This document shows positions 32,265 to 41,155 of a DNA stretch of 64,000 nt, piece by piece. How positions within the stretch are numbered: position 1 is the first letter of the stretch; each line of letters opens with the position of its first letter. A program made the position numbers and the translations under genes. The DNA is taken from positions 124,001-188,000 of the forward strand of contig JAHDVK010000004.1 in assembly GCA_023384675.1 (NCBI GenBank). Direction: 5' to 3'. This DNA comes from Bryobacteraceae bacterium. GTDB taxonomy: Bacteria > Acidobacteriota > Terriglobia > Bryobacterales > Bryobacteraceae. The notes below the pieces were generated by a model. It had not been told where the DNA came from and ran no database searches. It was given only the letters and a program-made list of their open reading frames with translations.

Positions 32265-33017
32265 ATGTTTTCGGCTCACTCACACCTCAGCTTTGGCGCA
32301 CTCCATCAACGCCTGATTCAGCAGGTGCGTTTGCGGCTCTTCAACGGAGAACTCACCGAGCGCAGGCTCGCGCGGATGATCGGCGTCTCCCAACCGCACG
32401 TACACAATGTGCTCAAGGGGGTGCGTTCGCTCACCACCGAGGTCGCCGATCTCCTGCTCGCCGGACTGGGCCTTTCCACACTCGACCTCATCGAAACCGC
32501 TGAAGCAGGCGGCATTCTCCAGGACCGCCAATACGAAGTGAACCGGATTCCGCTGGCGCCCGTGATTTCCACCCCCTTGGGGCCCGGCTGCCCCGTCCCG
32601 CGGTTCGGCGAAGCCATCGAATGGGTGCCCCTGCCCGCACACCTCTGGCGGCAGAGGCGGCGTTTGGCCCTCTCCAGGCTCGTTCCTGACCCCTGCTCTC
32701 CATTACCGGCCGCTCATGATTTCGTGTTGATCTGCCTCGACGAAAGCGCTCGCTTGAGCATCTCGCCCGCGGACTTGGCGGTCATCCAGTGGCGTGGCTC
32801 GGCCCGCATCCGGCGCGCCAGGGTCGAGGACCGGAAACTCATCATCCTGGCGCAAGCCGACTGGCTCGCGCCGGATGAGCCTGCGCAATTTGACCTGCGC
32901 GAGGAGAGCCTGCTTGCCTCGGTGCGGGCAGTGGTTTTGTGGTCCGGCCGGGATTTCCGCCGGGCTTCGCCGCTCGACTATATGGGAAGTTTCCTCGAAA
33001 ACCCCGCCTCGCGGTAG
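32265..33017 (+). CDS. HTH (XRE-like) transcriptional regulator with unknown C-terminal domain
   Basis: 250 residues. Residues 25-75 form a Cro/C1-type helix-turn-helix (LTERRLARMIGVSQPHVHNVLKGVRSLTTEVADLLL). A linker follows with GEAIEWVPLPAHLWRQRRR. The C-terminal 110 residues are beta-rich (FVLICLDESARLSISPADLAVIQWRG, VEDRKLIILAQADWLAPDEP) and recall an S24/LexA-like fold, but I see no Ser-Lys dyad. The 3' end overlaps the convergent glycosyltransferase by 40 bases. Confidence 0.8.
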   Translation: MFSAHSHLSFGALHQRLIQQVRLRLFNGELTERRLARMIGVSQPHVHNVLKGVRSLTTEVADLLLAGLGLSTLDLIETAEAGGILQDRQYEVNRIPLAPVISTPLGPGCPVPRFGEAIEWVPLPAHLWRQRRRLALSRLVPDPCSPLPAAHDFVLICLDESARLSISPADLAVIQWRGSARIRRARVEDRKLIILAQADWLAPDEPAQFDLREESLLASVRAVVLWSGRDFRRASPLDYMGSFLENPASR

Positions 33018-34156
33018 GTTTCGAGCACCTGCCGCGCCGTCTCTTCCCAGGTGAACCGCCGGCTCTGTTCGTAGCCTCGCTCCACCAGGCTGCGGCGCAG
33101 TTCTTTGTCCAGCAGCACATCTTTCATGCCCCGCGCGATCTCGAAGACGTTTTCGGGGTTCACGATGCGCGCCGCGTCTCCCACCACCTCGGGCAATGAG
33201 GTCGTGTTGCTGGAGATCACGGGCGTCCCCGAGGCCATCGCCTCCAGCGGCGGCAGCCCGAAACCCTCGTAAAGGGACACGAACACGAACGCCGCAGCCT
33301 CTTCATAGAACACCCGCAGCGTGTCCAGCGGCACGAAACCGAGGAAGCGCACGGCGTTTTCCACGCGGCTTTGCATCACCGCGCGGCGCACGCTCGGGTA
33401 GCGGGAGATCTCGTCGCCGATGATGATCAGGCGCAGATCCTTGTACTCCGGATGATCCTGCAGCTCGCCCTTCACCAGGGCGAAAGCCTCCACCATGCGC
33501 GGAATGTTCTTCTGGGGACGGATGGTGCCGGCGTACAGCAGGAACGGGTAGTTCACCTGGTAGCGCTCGAGGATCCGGCGTTTGTCCCGTTCCCAGCTGT
33601 CGGGGCCCGCGGCGCGCGCCGCCAGGCCGGGTTGATGGTGGGTGAAGGTTGGATCGGCGGCCCCGTAAATGCATGTGGTCCGCGAGGACGGAATCCCCAG
33701 CAGGTTCTCAATATCCGTCCGCGTGGCCTCGGACACCGCGATCACCTTCTCCGCGCGCAGCAGCCCGCGCCGGATCTGCAACCGCCGGGCCTCATGCCGC
33801 CAGCCGGTGCGGTTGTCGTAGACCAGCGCGCTGAGATCGTGGACGGTGACCACGTAGGGCCGCGGCAGCATGAGCGGCACCACGTTCAGTGGGATATGAA
33901 TCAGGTCTGCGCGCAGGCCGCGGGCGAACATCGGAAAGGCGATCTGGTCCAGCGCCGCCGCGTCGGAGCGCTCATAGAACATCAGGTGGAAGTTCTCGGG
34001 CAGACGGTCGAACTCGTGCCGGTCCTCCCGGTGGCAGACGAGCAGGAACTGGTACCCAGTCTGCTGTTTGGCCAGCCCCCGGACCAGGTTACGGATGTAC
34101 GTGCCGAAGCCGAAGTCGCGGATGTGGCGGGCGTCGAGGAGAATTTTCAGTGCCAT
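32978..34156 (-). CDS. Glycosyltransferase family 4 (GT-B)
   Basis: 392 residues. Two-domain GT-B fold. The N-terminal domain is [25 protein letters not shown] and [13 protein letters not shown]. The C-terminal nucleotide-sugar domain has [42 protein letters not shown] and the EX7E motif around [21 protein letters not shown], ending [17 protein letters not shown]. It transfers a sugar from a nucleotide donor; the acceptor is unknown. It is 40 bases downstream of glyA. The ATG at 34156 starts the conserved strand. Confidence 0.93.
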   Translation of the reverse strand: MALKILLDARHIRDFGFGTYIRNLVRGLAKQQTGYQFLLVCHREDRHEFDRLPENFHLMFYERSDAAALDQIAFPMFARGLRADLIHIPLNVVPLMLPRPYVVTVHDLSALVYDNRTGWRHEARRLQIRRGLLRAEKVIAVSEATRTDIENLLGIPSSRTTCIYGAADPTFTHHQPGLAARAAGPDSWERDKRRILERYQVNYPFLLYAGTIRPQKNIPRMVEAFALVKGELQDHPEYKDLRLIIIGDEISRYPSVRRAVMQSRVENAVRFLGFVPLDTLRVFYEEAAAFVFVSLYEGFGLPPLEAMASGTPVISSNTTSLPEVVGDAARIVNPENVFEIARGMKDVLLDKELRRSLVERGYEQSRRFTWEETARQVLETYREAGFSRKLPI

Positions 34157-34196
34157 TCCGCGCCCGGCCTCCCGGCTTCCTTTCTCCCCCTCGCGA

Positions 34197-35477
34197 TCAG
34201 GCTCCCACCGGCGCGAGTTTCCAGCGGTAGAGCGGGAAGCGCTCGGTGAGGGCGTGCACGCGCGTGCGGACCGCCGCGAGGTTCTCGTCCGAGGCGGGCG
34301 CATCGAGCACCTGTCCGATCAGACGCCCCACCTCCTTCATCTCCTCCGGACCGAAGCCCCTGGTCGTTACGGCGGGGCTTCCCAGCCGGATGCCGCTCGG
34401 ATTCAGCGGCGGATTCGTGTCGAAGGGAATCGCGTTCTTATTCGCCGTGATCCACGCGGCGTCGAGCGCCAGTTCAGCCTCCTTGCCGCGCAGGCCCTTC
34501 GAGAAGACGTCGAGCAGCAGCAGGTGCGTGTCGGTGCCGCCGGACACCACGCGGTAGCCGAGTTCGGTGAGCGTGGCTGCGAGCATCCGTGCGTTCTCGA
34601 CAACCCGCTGCTGATATGCGGCGAACTCGGGCGTCATCGCCTCCTTGAAGCACACCGCCTTGGCCGCCATCACGTGGACCAGCGGACCGCCCTGCACGCC
34701 GGGGAACACCATCTTGTCGATCGCCTGCGCGTGCCGCTGGCGGCACAGAATGATGCCGCTGCGCGGTCCGCGCAAGGTCTTATGGGTGGTGGTGGTCACC
34801 ACATCGGCCCATTCGCAGGGGTTCGGGTAGTGACCCGCCGCCACCAGGCCGCTGAAATGCGCCATGTCCACCAGCAGCAGCGCGCCCACTTCGTCCGCGA
34901 TGGCCCGGAACCGCGCGAAATCGATGATGCGCGAGTAGGCGCTCGCGCCCGCGATGATCATCTTCGGCTTGTTCTCTCGCGCCAGGCTCTCGAGTTCGGC
35001 GTAGTCGATCGTTTCGTCGTCCTTCCGGACGCCGTAGGCGACGACTTTGTAAGTCTTGCCGGAGAAATTCAGCGGGTGGCCGTGGGTGAGGTGGCCGCCG
35101 TGCGCGAGGTTCATGCCGAGGATCGTGTCGCCAGGGCTCAGCAGGGCGGCATACGCGGCCTGGTTCGCCTGCGAGCCGGAATGCGGCTGCACATTCGCGT
35201 GCTCGGCGCCGAAGAGTTGCTTGGCGCGGTCCCGCGCCAGCGTTTCCACGATGTCGGTGAATTCGCAGCCGCCGTAATAGCGCTTGCCCGGATAGCCCTC
35301 GGCGTACTTGTTCGTGAATACGCTGCTCGTGGCTTCGAGCACGGCTTCGGAGGTGAAATTCTCGCTCGCGATCAACTCCAAGCGCGAATGCTGCCGTTCC
35401 ACTTCGCTTTGGATGGCGCTGGCGATTTCCGGATCGGCCTGTTGCAGCGAAAGGCCCATTCTGTCCTGGTCGTTCAT
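34197..35477 (-). CDS. glyA: Serine hydroxymethyltransferase
   Basis: 426 residues. PLP enzyme interconverting serine and glycine with tetrahydrofolate. Signature parts are [30 protein letters not shown] and [29 protein letters not shown], and the PLP lysine in [16 protein letters not shown], ending with [10 protein letters not shown]. Length and motifs are normal. The ATG overlaps the rpiB stop (ATGA, 35474-35477), so the two genes are translationally coupled. Confidence 0.97.
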   Translation of the reverse strand: MNDQDRMGLSLQQADPEIASAIQSEVERQHSRLELIASENFTSEAVLEATSSVFTNKYAEGYPGKRYYGGCEFTDIVETLARDRAKQLFGAEHANVQPHSGSQANQAAYAALLSPGDTILGMNLAHGGHLTHGHPLNFSGKTYKVVAYGVRKDDETIDYAELESLARENKPKMIIAGASAYSRIIDFARFRAIADEVGALLLVDMAHFSGLVAAGHYPNPCEWADVVTTTTHKTLRGPRSGIILCRQRHAQAIDKMVFPGVQGGPLVHVMAAKAVCFKEAMTPEFAAYQQRVVENARMLAATLTELGYRVVSGGTDTHLLLLDVFSKGLRGKEAELALDAAWITANKNAIPFDTNPPLNPSGIRLGSPAVTTRGFGPEEMKEVGRLIGQVLDAPASDENLAAVRTRVHALTERFPLYRWKLAPVGA

Positions 35478-35944
35478 CCCTCGTTCCCCTCCCCGGCTTC
35501 GCCGGCGGTGATTTCGAGCGCCGTGATCTTGTCCACGCGGCGCTGATGACGCCCTCCGTCGAAGGGCGTTTCCAGAAAGATGTCGATCAAATGCGCGCCC
35601 GCCTCGGGTTCGGTATAGCGGGCCCCAAAGGCGATCACGTTGGCGTCGTTGTGGGCGCGCGTCAACCGCACTTCGTCCTCATTGAAAGCGATGGCGGCGC
35701 GCACGCCGGGGATTTTGTTCGCGGCGATACTCATGCCCACGCCGGTGGAGCACACCAAAATGCCGCGATCCACCAGGCCTTCCGCCACCCGGCGGCCCAC
35801 CTGCGCCGCATAGTCGGGGTAATCCGTTGAATCGGCGCTGCTTGTCCCCAGGTCCACCACTTCATGGCCCCGCGCCGCGATGCGCGCCTTCAGCTCTTCT
35901 TTCAGCGCGTACCCGGCGTGATCGGCTCCAATGGCGACTTTCAT
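35474..35944 (-). CDS. rpiB: Ribose-5-phosphate isomerase B
   Basis: 156 residues. Interconverts ribose 5-phosphate and ribulose 5-phosphate. Family motifs are [10 protein letters not shown] (D8, H9), [14 protein letters not shown], the catalytic C65 in [15 protein letters not shown], and [14 protein letters not shown]. The Gly-rich acidic tail is short. It heads a minus-strand operon with glyA and a glycosyltransferase, and is divergent from the sulfatase gene. Confidence 0.96.
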   Translation of the reverse strand: MKVAIGADHAGYALKEELKARIAARGHEVVDLGTSSADSTDYPDYAAQVGRRVAEGLVDRGILVCSTGVGMSIAANKIPGVRAAIAFNEDEVRLTRAHNDANVIAFGARYTEPEAGAHLIDIFLETPFDGGRHQRRVDKITALEITAGEAGEGNEG

Positions 35945-36019
35945 GGGGAACCTAGTAGTTTAACATGCGGCCTGCGATCAGCCGCGATTCCATATAATGG
36001 GGTCGCCAGGAACCCTGCC

Positions 36020-37360
36020 ATGCTCAACCGCCGCCAATTTCTTCAAACCGCCGCCGCCGCGCCCGCCATTCTTTCCGGCCAGACGCGCCGCCCGCCGAAT
36101 ATCCTCTTCTTCCTCGCCGACGACCTCGGCTATGGCGATGTGGGCTGTTACGGCCAGACCCGCATCCAGACCCCTCACATCGACCGACTCGCCGCCGAGG
36201 GCATCCGCTTCACCCAGGCCTACGCCGGCGCCACCGTCTGCGCCCCTTCGCGCTGCTGCCTGCTCACCGGGCGGCACGGCGGCCACGCCACCGTGCGCGG
36301 CAACAAGCGCCCCGAACTCGGCCTCGCCCCCAACGAACCCACCGTCGCCAGCGTGCTGAAGCAGGCCGGCTACACCTCGCGCCTCTACGGCAAATGGGGC
36401 CTGGGCGGACCGGGCATGAAATCCACCCCCAATTCGCATGGTTTTGACGATTTCTATGGCTATTTGGACCAGCTACACGCCCACGACGCCTACCCGGCGC
36501 ACATCTGGGACAACGAACACGAAACCTTCCTGGTGCCCAACTGGTTCCACGCGCGCAAGCAGTTCACGCCCGATCTGTTCGCCGAAAAGGCCGTAAATTT
36601 CCTCGAAAACGCGGGCGAGAAGCCGTTTTTCCTCTATTTTCCGACGATCATCCCGCACGCCAACAACGAACTCGGGCGCGTGCATCCCAACGGGATGGAG
36701 TCGCCCGACCTGGGCCCGTATGCGGATAAGGATTGGCCCGAGGTCGAGAAAACCTTCGCCGCCGCCATCACCCGCATGGACGGCTACATGGGCCGGATGC
36801 TGGAAGTGCTACGGCGCCGCGGGCTGGAGGAGAACACGCTGATCATCTTTTCTTCGGACAATGGCCCCCACGCCGAAGGCAACCACAACCCGAATTTCTT
36901 TGAAAGCTCCGGCCCGCTGCGCGGCATCAAGCGCGACCTCTACGACGGCGGCATCCGTGTGCCCACCATTTCGCGCTGGAAGGGCACCTCGCCCGCCGGT
37001 AAGGTGTCGGACGCGATGTGGGCCTTCTGGGATCTGCTGCCCACGGCCTGCGCGCTCGCCGGGCTGAACGTGCCCGGCGGCATCGACGGCGTGAACGCCG
37101 CGCCGGCGATTGTCGAAGGCCGCCCGGTCGAGCGGAGCCATTTCTACTGGGAGTTCCACGAACGCGGCTTCGCGCAGGCCGTACGCTCCGGCCCCTGGAA
37201 ACTGGTGAAACAGCGCCCGAACTACCAGCACGAGCTGTTCAACGTCGAGCAGGATATCGGCGAGAAGAACAACGTCGCGGCCCAACACCCTGAAGTCGCC
37301 GCCCGCCTGCGCAAACTCATGGACGCCTCCCGCACCCCGCACCCGGATTTCCCGGTGTAG
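36020..37360 (+). CDS. Exported sulfatase with FGly motif
   Basis: 446 residues. Alkaline-phosphatase-superfamily sulfatase. A twin-arginine signal (NRRQFLQTAAAAPAIL) starts the protein. Metal ligands D34 and D35 are in LADDLGYGDVG. The modified Cys is C74 in TVCAPSRCCLLTGR (CxPSR), which is oxidised to formylglycine. Later motifs are YGKWGLGG and FSSDNGPH. It is exported folded, and hydrolyses a sulfate ester, probably of a sugar or glycan. The radical SAM maturase-like gene at 12612 could modify C74. The ATG at 36020 is needed for the Tat signal. Confidence 0.94.
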   Translation: MLNRRQFLQTAAAAPAILSGQTRRPPNILFFLADDLGYGDVGCYGQTRIQTPHIDRLAAEGIRFTQAYAGATVCAPSRCCLLTGRHGGHATVRGNKRPELGLAPNEPTVASVLKQAGYTSRLYGKWGLGGPGMKSTPNSHGFDDFYGYLDQLHAHDAYPAHIWDNEHETFLVPNWFHARKQFTPDLFAEKAVNFLENAGEKPFFLYFPTIIPHANNELGRVHPNGMESPDLGPYADKDWPEVEKTFAAAITRMDGYMGRMLEVLRRRGLEENTLIIFSSDNGPHAEGNHNPNFFESSGPLRGIKRDLYDGGIRVPTISRWKGTSPAGKVSDAMWAFWDLLPTACALAGLNVPGGIDGVNAAPAIVEGRPVERSHFYWEFHERGFAQAVRSGPWKLVKQRPNYQHELFNVEQDIGEKNNVAAQHPEVAARLRKLMDASRTPHPDFPV

Positions 37361-37415
37361 CGGACGGCAACTCTCCCGAGTCGCCCCGGTTTCCGGTGTG
37401 ATACGTTACGACAAC

Positions 37416-38663
37416 ATGCGCATCACCCGGATTTCCACGGCCGTTCTGGAGGCGAATTTCGACTGGACCATCGTCCGGGTCGAGACCGATGAGGGCGTCA
37501 CGGGCCATGGCGAGGCGTTCGTCGGGCCGGGCCTCACCGCCGTCATCCGCGAGTTCAATGAGATCCTCGCGGGCGAGGATCCCACTTCCATCGACCGCCT
37601 GATCCGGCGCATGAAAGCCAGCGCGATCTACTGCTCGCCGGGGCTGCTGTACCATGCCATCGGGGGCATCGAATCCGCGCTGCTCGACCTCATCGGGAAG
37701 CGCCACAAAATGCCCGTTTGGCAGATTTTGGGCGGCAAATACCGCGATTTTGTCACGATCTACGCCGATTGCCACGCGGGCGAGGCGCTCGAATCCATCA
37801 CCCCGATGCTCAAGCCGCGCACCCCGCATTGGATGGGCGGCGGGACGCCCGCGGATAACGATGCCCGTATCAGCGTCCGCCACCACGGCTGGGACGCCAA
37901 CCGGCCCGAGGCCGTCACGCCCGAGGCCTACGTGGCGCGCGCCACCCAGATGGCCGCGCGCGGCTTCCGCATCCTGAAATTCGACGTGGACGTGCCGATG
38001 CCGTTCGAAACCGACGAGTATAATCGCGGTTTTTGCCTCCGGGAAGTCGATTTTGCCGCCGAAATCGTGCAAAACGTGCGCAAAGCCGTGGGTCTGGACG
38101 TGGAACTGGCCATCGACTGCCACTGGAACTACGGCGTGGCCGCCGCGGTGGATCTGGCGCGCGCGCTCGAACCGGCGCGCCTGGCCTGGCTCGAAGATCC
38201 GCTGCCCCCCGAGAACATTCCGGCCTTCCGCGAGGTGCAAAGCGCGACGCGCACGCCCATCGCCACCGGCGAAAACCACTTCTTCCGGCTCGATTTCCAG
38301 CGGCTGATCACCGAAGGCGGCTTGCGCATCCTGGCGCCCGATGTGCAGAAAATCGGCCTTTGGGAGGGCAAAAAACTCGCGGATCTGGCCGATTTGCACT
38401 ACGTAAACCTCACCTGGCACAACATCAGCGGGCCGCTGGGCACGATGGCGGGGGTCCATCTGTGCGCCGCCGCGCCGAACGTGCTGGCGCTCGAATGGCA
38501 TGCGGCCTCGGTACCGTTTTTCGACGAAATCGTGCGCGATTCCGAGGGGCCGATGATCGTGGACGGCCGCATCCGCGTGCCTGACGCCCCGGGCCTCGGC
38601 ATCGAACTCGATCTCGACGCCGCCTACAAGTACCGCAAGCCGGGCGAGGCGTTCTTCGAGTGA
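37416..38663 (+). CDS. Enolase-superfamily (mandelate racemase/muconate lactonising) enzyme
   Basis: 415 residues from ATG 37416. GTG 37398 would add six. The N-terminal capping domain is followed by a TIM barrel with the three metal ligands D234 (AIDCHW), E260 (WLEDPLPPEN) and E286 (ATGENHF), each 26 apart as in the mandelate racemase group. The lysine at FRILKFDVDV is a candidate base. It abstracts a proton alpha to a carboxylate, often an acid-sugar dehydratase step. It follows the sulfatase, so the pair may act in breakdown of sulfated or acidic sugars. The substrate is unknown. Confidence 0.9.
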   Translation: MRITRISTAVLEANFDWTIVRVETDEGVTGHGEAFVGPGLTAVIREFNEILAGEDPTSIDRLIRRMKASAIYCSPGLLYHAIGGIESALLDLIGKRHKMPVWQILGGKYRDFVTIYADCHAGEALESITPMLKPRTPHWMGGGTPADNDARISVRHHGWDANRPEAVTPEAYVARATQMAARGFRILKFDVDVPMPFETDEYNRGFCLREVDFAAEIVQNVRKAVGLDVELAIDCHWNYGVAAAVDLARALEPARLAWLEDPLPPENIPAFREVQSATRTPIATGENHFFRLDFQRLITEGGLRILAPDVQKIGLWEGKKLADLADLHYVNLTWHNISGPLGTMAGVHLCAAAPNVLALEWHAASVPFFDEIVRDSEGPMIVDGRIRVPDAPGLGIELDLDAAYKYRKPGEAFFE

Positions 38664-39109
38664 AGCGCCGCGCGCAAATCATCATCGACGAGCCATTTAA
38701 GCTTCGCGTCGTCATTCCCGCGCCGCGCACCCCGGCGCTGATTTTCAGCCGCATCGGGTTTCTCACGCTCTGGGCGTGGCTGTGGGTGGCGGCCGTTCCG
38801 CCGCTGGAGGACTGGTACCGGCTCGCGCTGGCGCTCACCGCATGGAGTCTGGTCAGCCTGGTGGCGCTTTCGTCGTTACTCTGGCATCTGCGCGGCGCGG
38901 AGATCCTCGATCTGCGCGACGGTGAGGTGTGTCTCATCCGCATCGGCGGCGGCTGGACCCGCCGGCGCGCCTACCCGCTCGCCGCCACGCGGCATTGGCG
39001 CGTGACGCCGCGCGGCATCGCGTTCGACACCCAGAAGGAGACGATCACCTTCGCCGAGGGCCTCGATCCCGAAGACGCCGACCTTCTCGTCCGCCGGCTT
39101 TTGCGATAA
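38660..39109 (+). CDS. Small membrane protein of unknown function
   Basis: 149 residues. Two membrane helices (RIGFLTLWAWLWVAAVPP; LALALTAWSLVSLVALSSLLW) are followed by a soluble part with a PH-like look (GAEILDLRDGEVCLIRIGGGWTRRRAYPLAA, IAFDTQKETITFAEGL). GTG at 38660 overlaps the preceding stop (GTGA). Its role is unknown. Confidence 0.75.
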   Translation: MKRRAQIIIDEPFKLRVVIPAPRTPALIFSRIGFLTLWAWLWVAAVPPLEDWYRLALALTAWSLVSLVALSSLLWHLRGAEILDLRDGEVCLIRIGGGWTRRRAYPLAATRHWRVTPRGIAFDTQKETITFAEGLDPEDADLLVRRLLR

Positions 39110-39116
39110 AGGAGTC

Positions 39117-39608
39117 ATGACTCCGTTGACCGCCGCCGAACGGGCCTCCGCCGCGGCCTTCATTCAGTGGTGCGCGCGCACGTACTCGCGCCCCGGCATG
39201 AAGGAAGCCTGCCTCGCGGCGCAGGACCGCGCGGGCCTCAACGTCAACTGCCTGCTGGCCGCCGTCTGGGCCGCGGAGCAGGGCCTGGCGCTGACGGCGG
39301 AGGATTGGGTCCATCTGCGCGCGGCCATCGCGCCGATCGAAGACGAAGCGACGCGGCCCATCCGGGCGTTGCGGCGCTCGATTCAAAAGAATCAACAACT
39401 TGACCCTGATCTGCGCGGCGGTTTGAAGCGCCTTCTGCTGTATGCCGAACTACGGGCGGAACAGGCGGTGGAGGCTGTGCTGCACGCCGAGGTGCTGCGG
39501 CGGGGGCGACCGGCAACGGTCGCTCCGGAAGCGAATTTAGCCGCCTACGCGGGCGAAAATTGCGCAGAAATCGAACATTTTGCCGCCGTTTTGCGCGATT
39601 CTGAGTAA
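39117..39608 (+). CDS. TIGR02444/DUF2390-family protein
   Basis: 163 residues. Matches the TIGR02444 family pattern: FIQWCARTYSRPGMKEACLAAQDRAGLNVNCLLAAVWAA near the N-terminus, then RALRRSIQ. No signal peptide. The function of the family is unknown to me. The start is clear, with AAGGAG before the ATG at 39117. ubiX follows two bases after the stop. Confidence 0.82.
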   Translation: MTPLTAAERASAAAFIQWCARTYSRPGMKEACLAAQDRAGLNVNCLLAAVWAAEQGLALTAEDWVHLRAAIAPIEDEATRPIRALRRSIQKNQQLDPDLRGGLKRLLLYAELRAEQAVEAVLHAEVLRRGRPATVAPEANLAAYAGENCAEIEHFAAVLRDSE

Positions 39609-39609
39609 T

Positions 39610-40197
39610 GTGAAGCCCCGTCTCATCATCGGCATCTCGGGCGCCTCGGGCGTCATCTATGGCATCCGGGCGCTGGAAGCGCTCCGGCAGGCCGGCGAGG
39701 TGGAAACCCACCTGGTTTTGTCGCCGGCGGCGCGCGCCACGATTGCGCAGGAAACCGGCCTGCGGGCGAAGGATGTCGAGGACCTGGCCGATGTGGTGCA
39801 TCCGCCGGGCAACATTGGCGCTTCGATCGCTTCGGGGTCTTTCGAGACGCTGGGGATGCTGGTAGCTCCGTGTTCGATCAAGACGTTGTCAGCGATCGCG
39901 CACTCCTTCAGCGCGGACCTGATGGCGCGGGCGGCCGATGTCCAGTTGAAGGAGGGCCGCCCGGTGGTGCTGCTGGTCAGGGAAACGCCGCTGCATACCG
40001 GCCATTTGCGGCTGATGCTGCAGGCGGCGGAGAACGGCGCGGTGATTATGCCGCCCGTGCCCGCGTTTTATGGCGGGCCGCATTCGATCGACGACCTGGT
40101 GAACTCAACGGTGGGGCGCGCGCTGGCGCGCGTGGGCATCCGCAACCGCATGTTCAGCGAATGGAGCGGGATGGCGAACCCCGGCGGACCGGCGTAG
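39610..40197 (+). CDS. ubiX: Flavin prenyltransferase UbiX
   Basis: 195 residues. UbiX makes prenylated FMN, the cofactor of UbiD decarboxylases. Motifs are IIGISGASGVIYGIRALEAL (FMN-binding, Ser in GASG), a conserved ASGSFETLGMLVAPCSIKTLSAIAHSFS, and LLVRETPLHTGHLRLMLQAAENGAVIMPPVPAFY with the RETPL prenyl site. GTG 39610 is the only start that gives the family N-terminus. No ubiD gene is in the window. Confidence 0.93.
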   Translation: MKPRLIIGISGASGVIYGIRALEALRQAGEVETHLVLSPAARATIAQETGLRAKDVEDLADVVHPPGNIGASIASGSFETLGMLVAPCSIKTLSAIAHSFSADLMARAADVQLKEGRPVVLLVRETPLHTGHLRLMLQAAENGAVIMPPVPAFYGGPHSIDDLVNSTVGRALARVGIRNRMFSEWSGMANPGGPA

Positions 40198-40199
40198 CT

Positions 40200-40523
40200 T
40201 CAGTTCAGGTTCGGGTCGCCCGCGATGTCGGGCGGCAGCGCGCTCAGGATATCCTGTCCGCGCAGATGAGTGCGCCAGACGCGCTCATTGGTGCGCGCGT
40301 CGACAAGTTCGGCAAACAGCACGCCGGGCGCGGCTTCATAGCGCAGGAGCAGGTCGGGGGCTTCGCCGTCGAAGGCCTGGCGCAAGCCGACTCCGCCCAG
40401 GACGAGGGCGAGATCGGCGTCCAGGCGGGCCTGCACGTCCGGGAACTCGCTCTTCAGACCAGGGGCAATCCAGCGCCACATCGAGAGCGCGTAGCTGCGA
40501 TAGGTGTTGGCTGGTGCTTGCAT
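40200..40523 (-). CDS. Small protein resembling a DUF4136 domain, without signal peptide
   Basis: 107 residues. The pattern TYRSYALS ... APDLLLRYE ... LFAELVDARTNERVWRTHLRG resembles the DUF4136 fold of acidobacterial lipoproteins. The usual lipoprotein signal is missing and the protein is shorter than that family, so it may be a trimmed or cytoplasmic relative. The ATG at 40523 is chosen to begin near the conserved strand. It is convergent with ubiX with two bases between stops. Confidence 0.6.
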   Translation of the reverse strand: MQAPANTYRSYALSMWRWIAPGLKSEFPDVQARLDADLALVLGGVGLRQAFDGEAPDLLLRYEAAPGVLFAELVDARTNERVWRTHLRGQDILSALPPDIAGDPNLN

Positions 40524-40603
40524 CTTGCGCCTCCAATTATTTGGATTGTTTCCAAGGCCCCCCGGTTCCATTCATCGGCGGACCGGATTAGGATGGGAAA
40601 GCC

Positions 40604-41146
40604 ATGCCTACACCCGATTGGACCCCTCCGGTGCGCACATTGCTTGACACCGCGCCCCCGATGAAGCTCGGCAAGTTCGGCCCGCCCGACCCGGCGGCCC
40701 GGCAGATTTTGACGACTGCGAATCCGCGCCGCTGGTTCCGCGACGGCCGTGCGCCGGAAGCCGCCGTGGGCGGCCTCTGGCTGCGGCACGGGGGCTGGGA
40801 CGATGCGCATAACATCATCCAGGACCTGCCCTCGACCGAAGCCGCCTACTGGCACGGAATCCTGCACCGGCTGGACGGCGATTCTTCGAACGCCGCCTAT
40901 TGGTTTCGCCGGACGGAGGGTCACGCCCTCTACAAACATTTCGCTTTCGAGGCGAAAAAGCTGGAAGGGCGGCACGCCGGAGCGGGCTTCACGGCGGGAG
41001 CGAAATGGGACCCGGTGGCATTCGTTGCCTTCGTGGACGAGGTCCGCGGGCAGCCCGAATCGCCGGGCCATGCGCTGGCTCTGGCCATCCAGGAGGCCGA
41101 GTGGCGGCTTCTCTTCGAGTGGTGCGCCCGTGCGAACATAAAATAG
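40604..41146 (+). CDS. Conserved hypothetical protein, unknown function
   Basis: 180 residues, likely soluble and cytoplasmic (no signal peptide). A helical part WFRDGRAPEAAVGGLWLRHGGWDDAHNIIQDLPSTEAAYWHGILHRLDGDSSNAAYWFRRTEGH resembles tetratricopeptide-like helices. A His-containing middle (YWHGILHRLDGD) may be a binding site. I do not recognise a named family. Ten bases separate it from the next gene. Confidence 0.72.
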   Translation: MPTPDWTPPVRTLLDTAPPMKLGKFGPPDPAARQILTTANPRRWFRDGRAPEAAVGGLWLRHGGWDDAHNIIQDLPSTEAAYWHGILHRLDGDSSNAAYWFRRTEGHALYKHFAFEAKKLEGRHAGAGFTAGAKWDPVAFVAFVDEVRGQPESPGHALALAIQEAEWRLLFEWCARANIK

Positions 41147-41155
41147 CGCTTTTGC

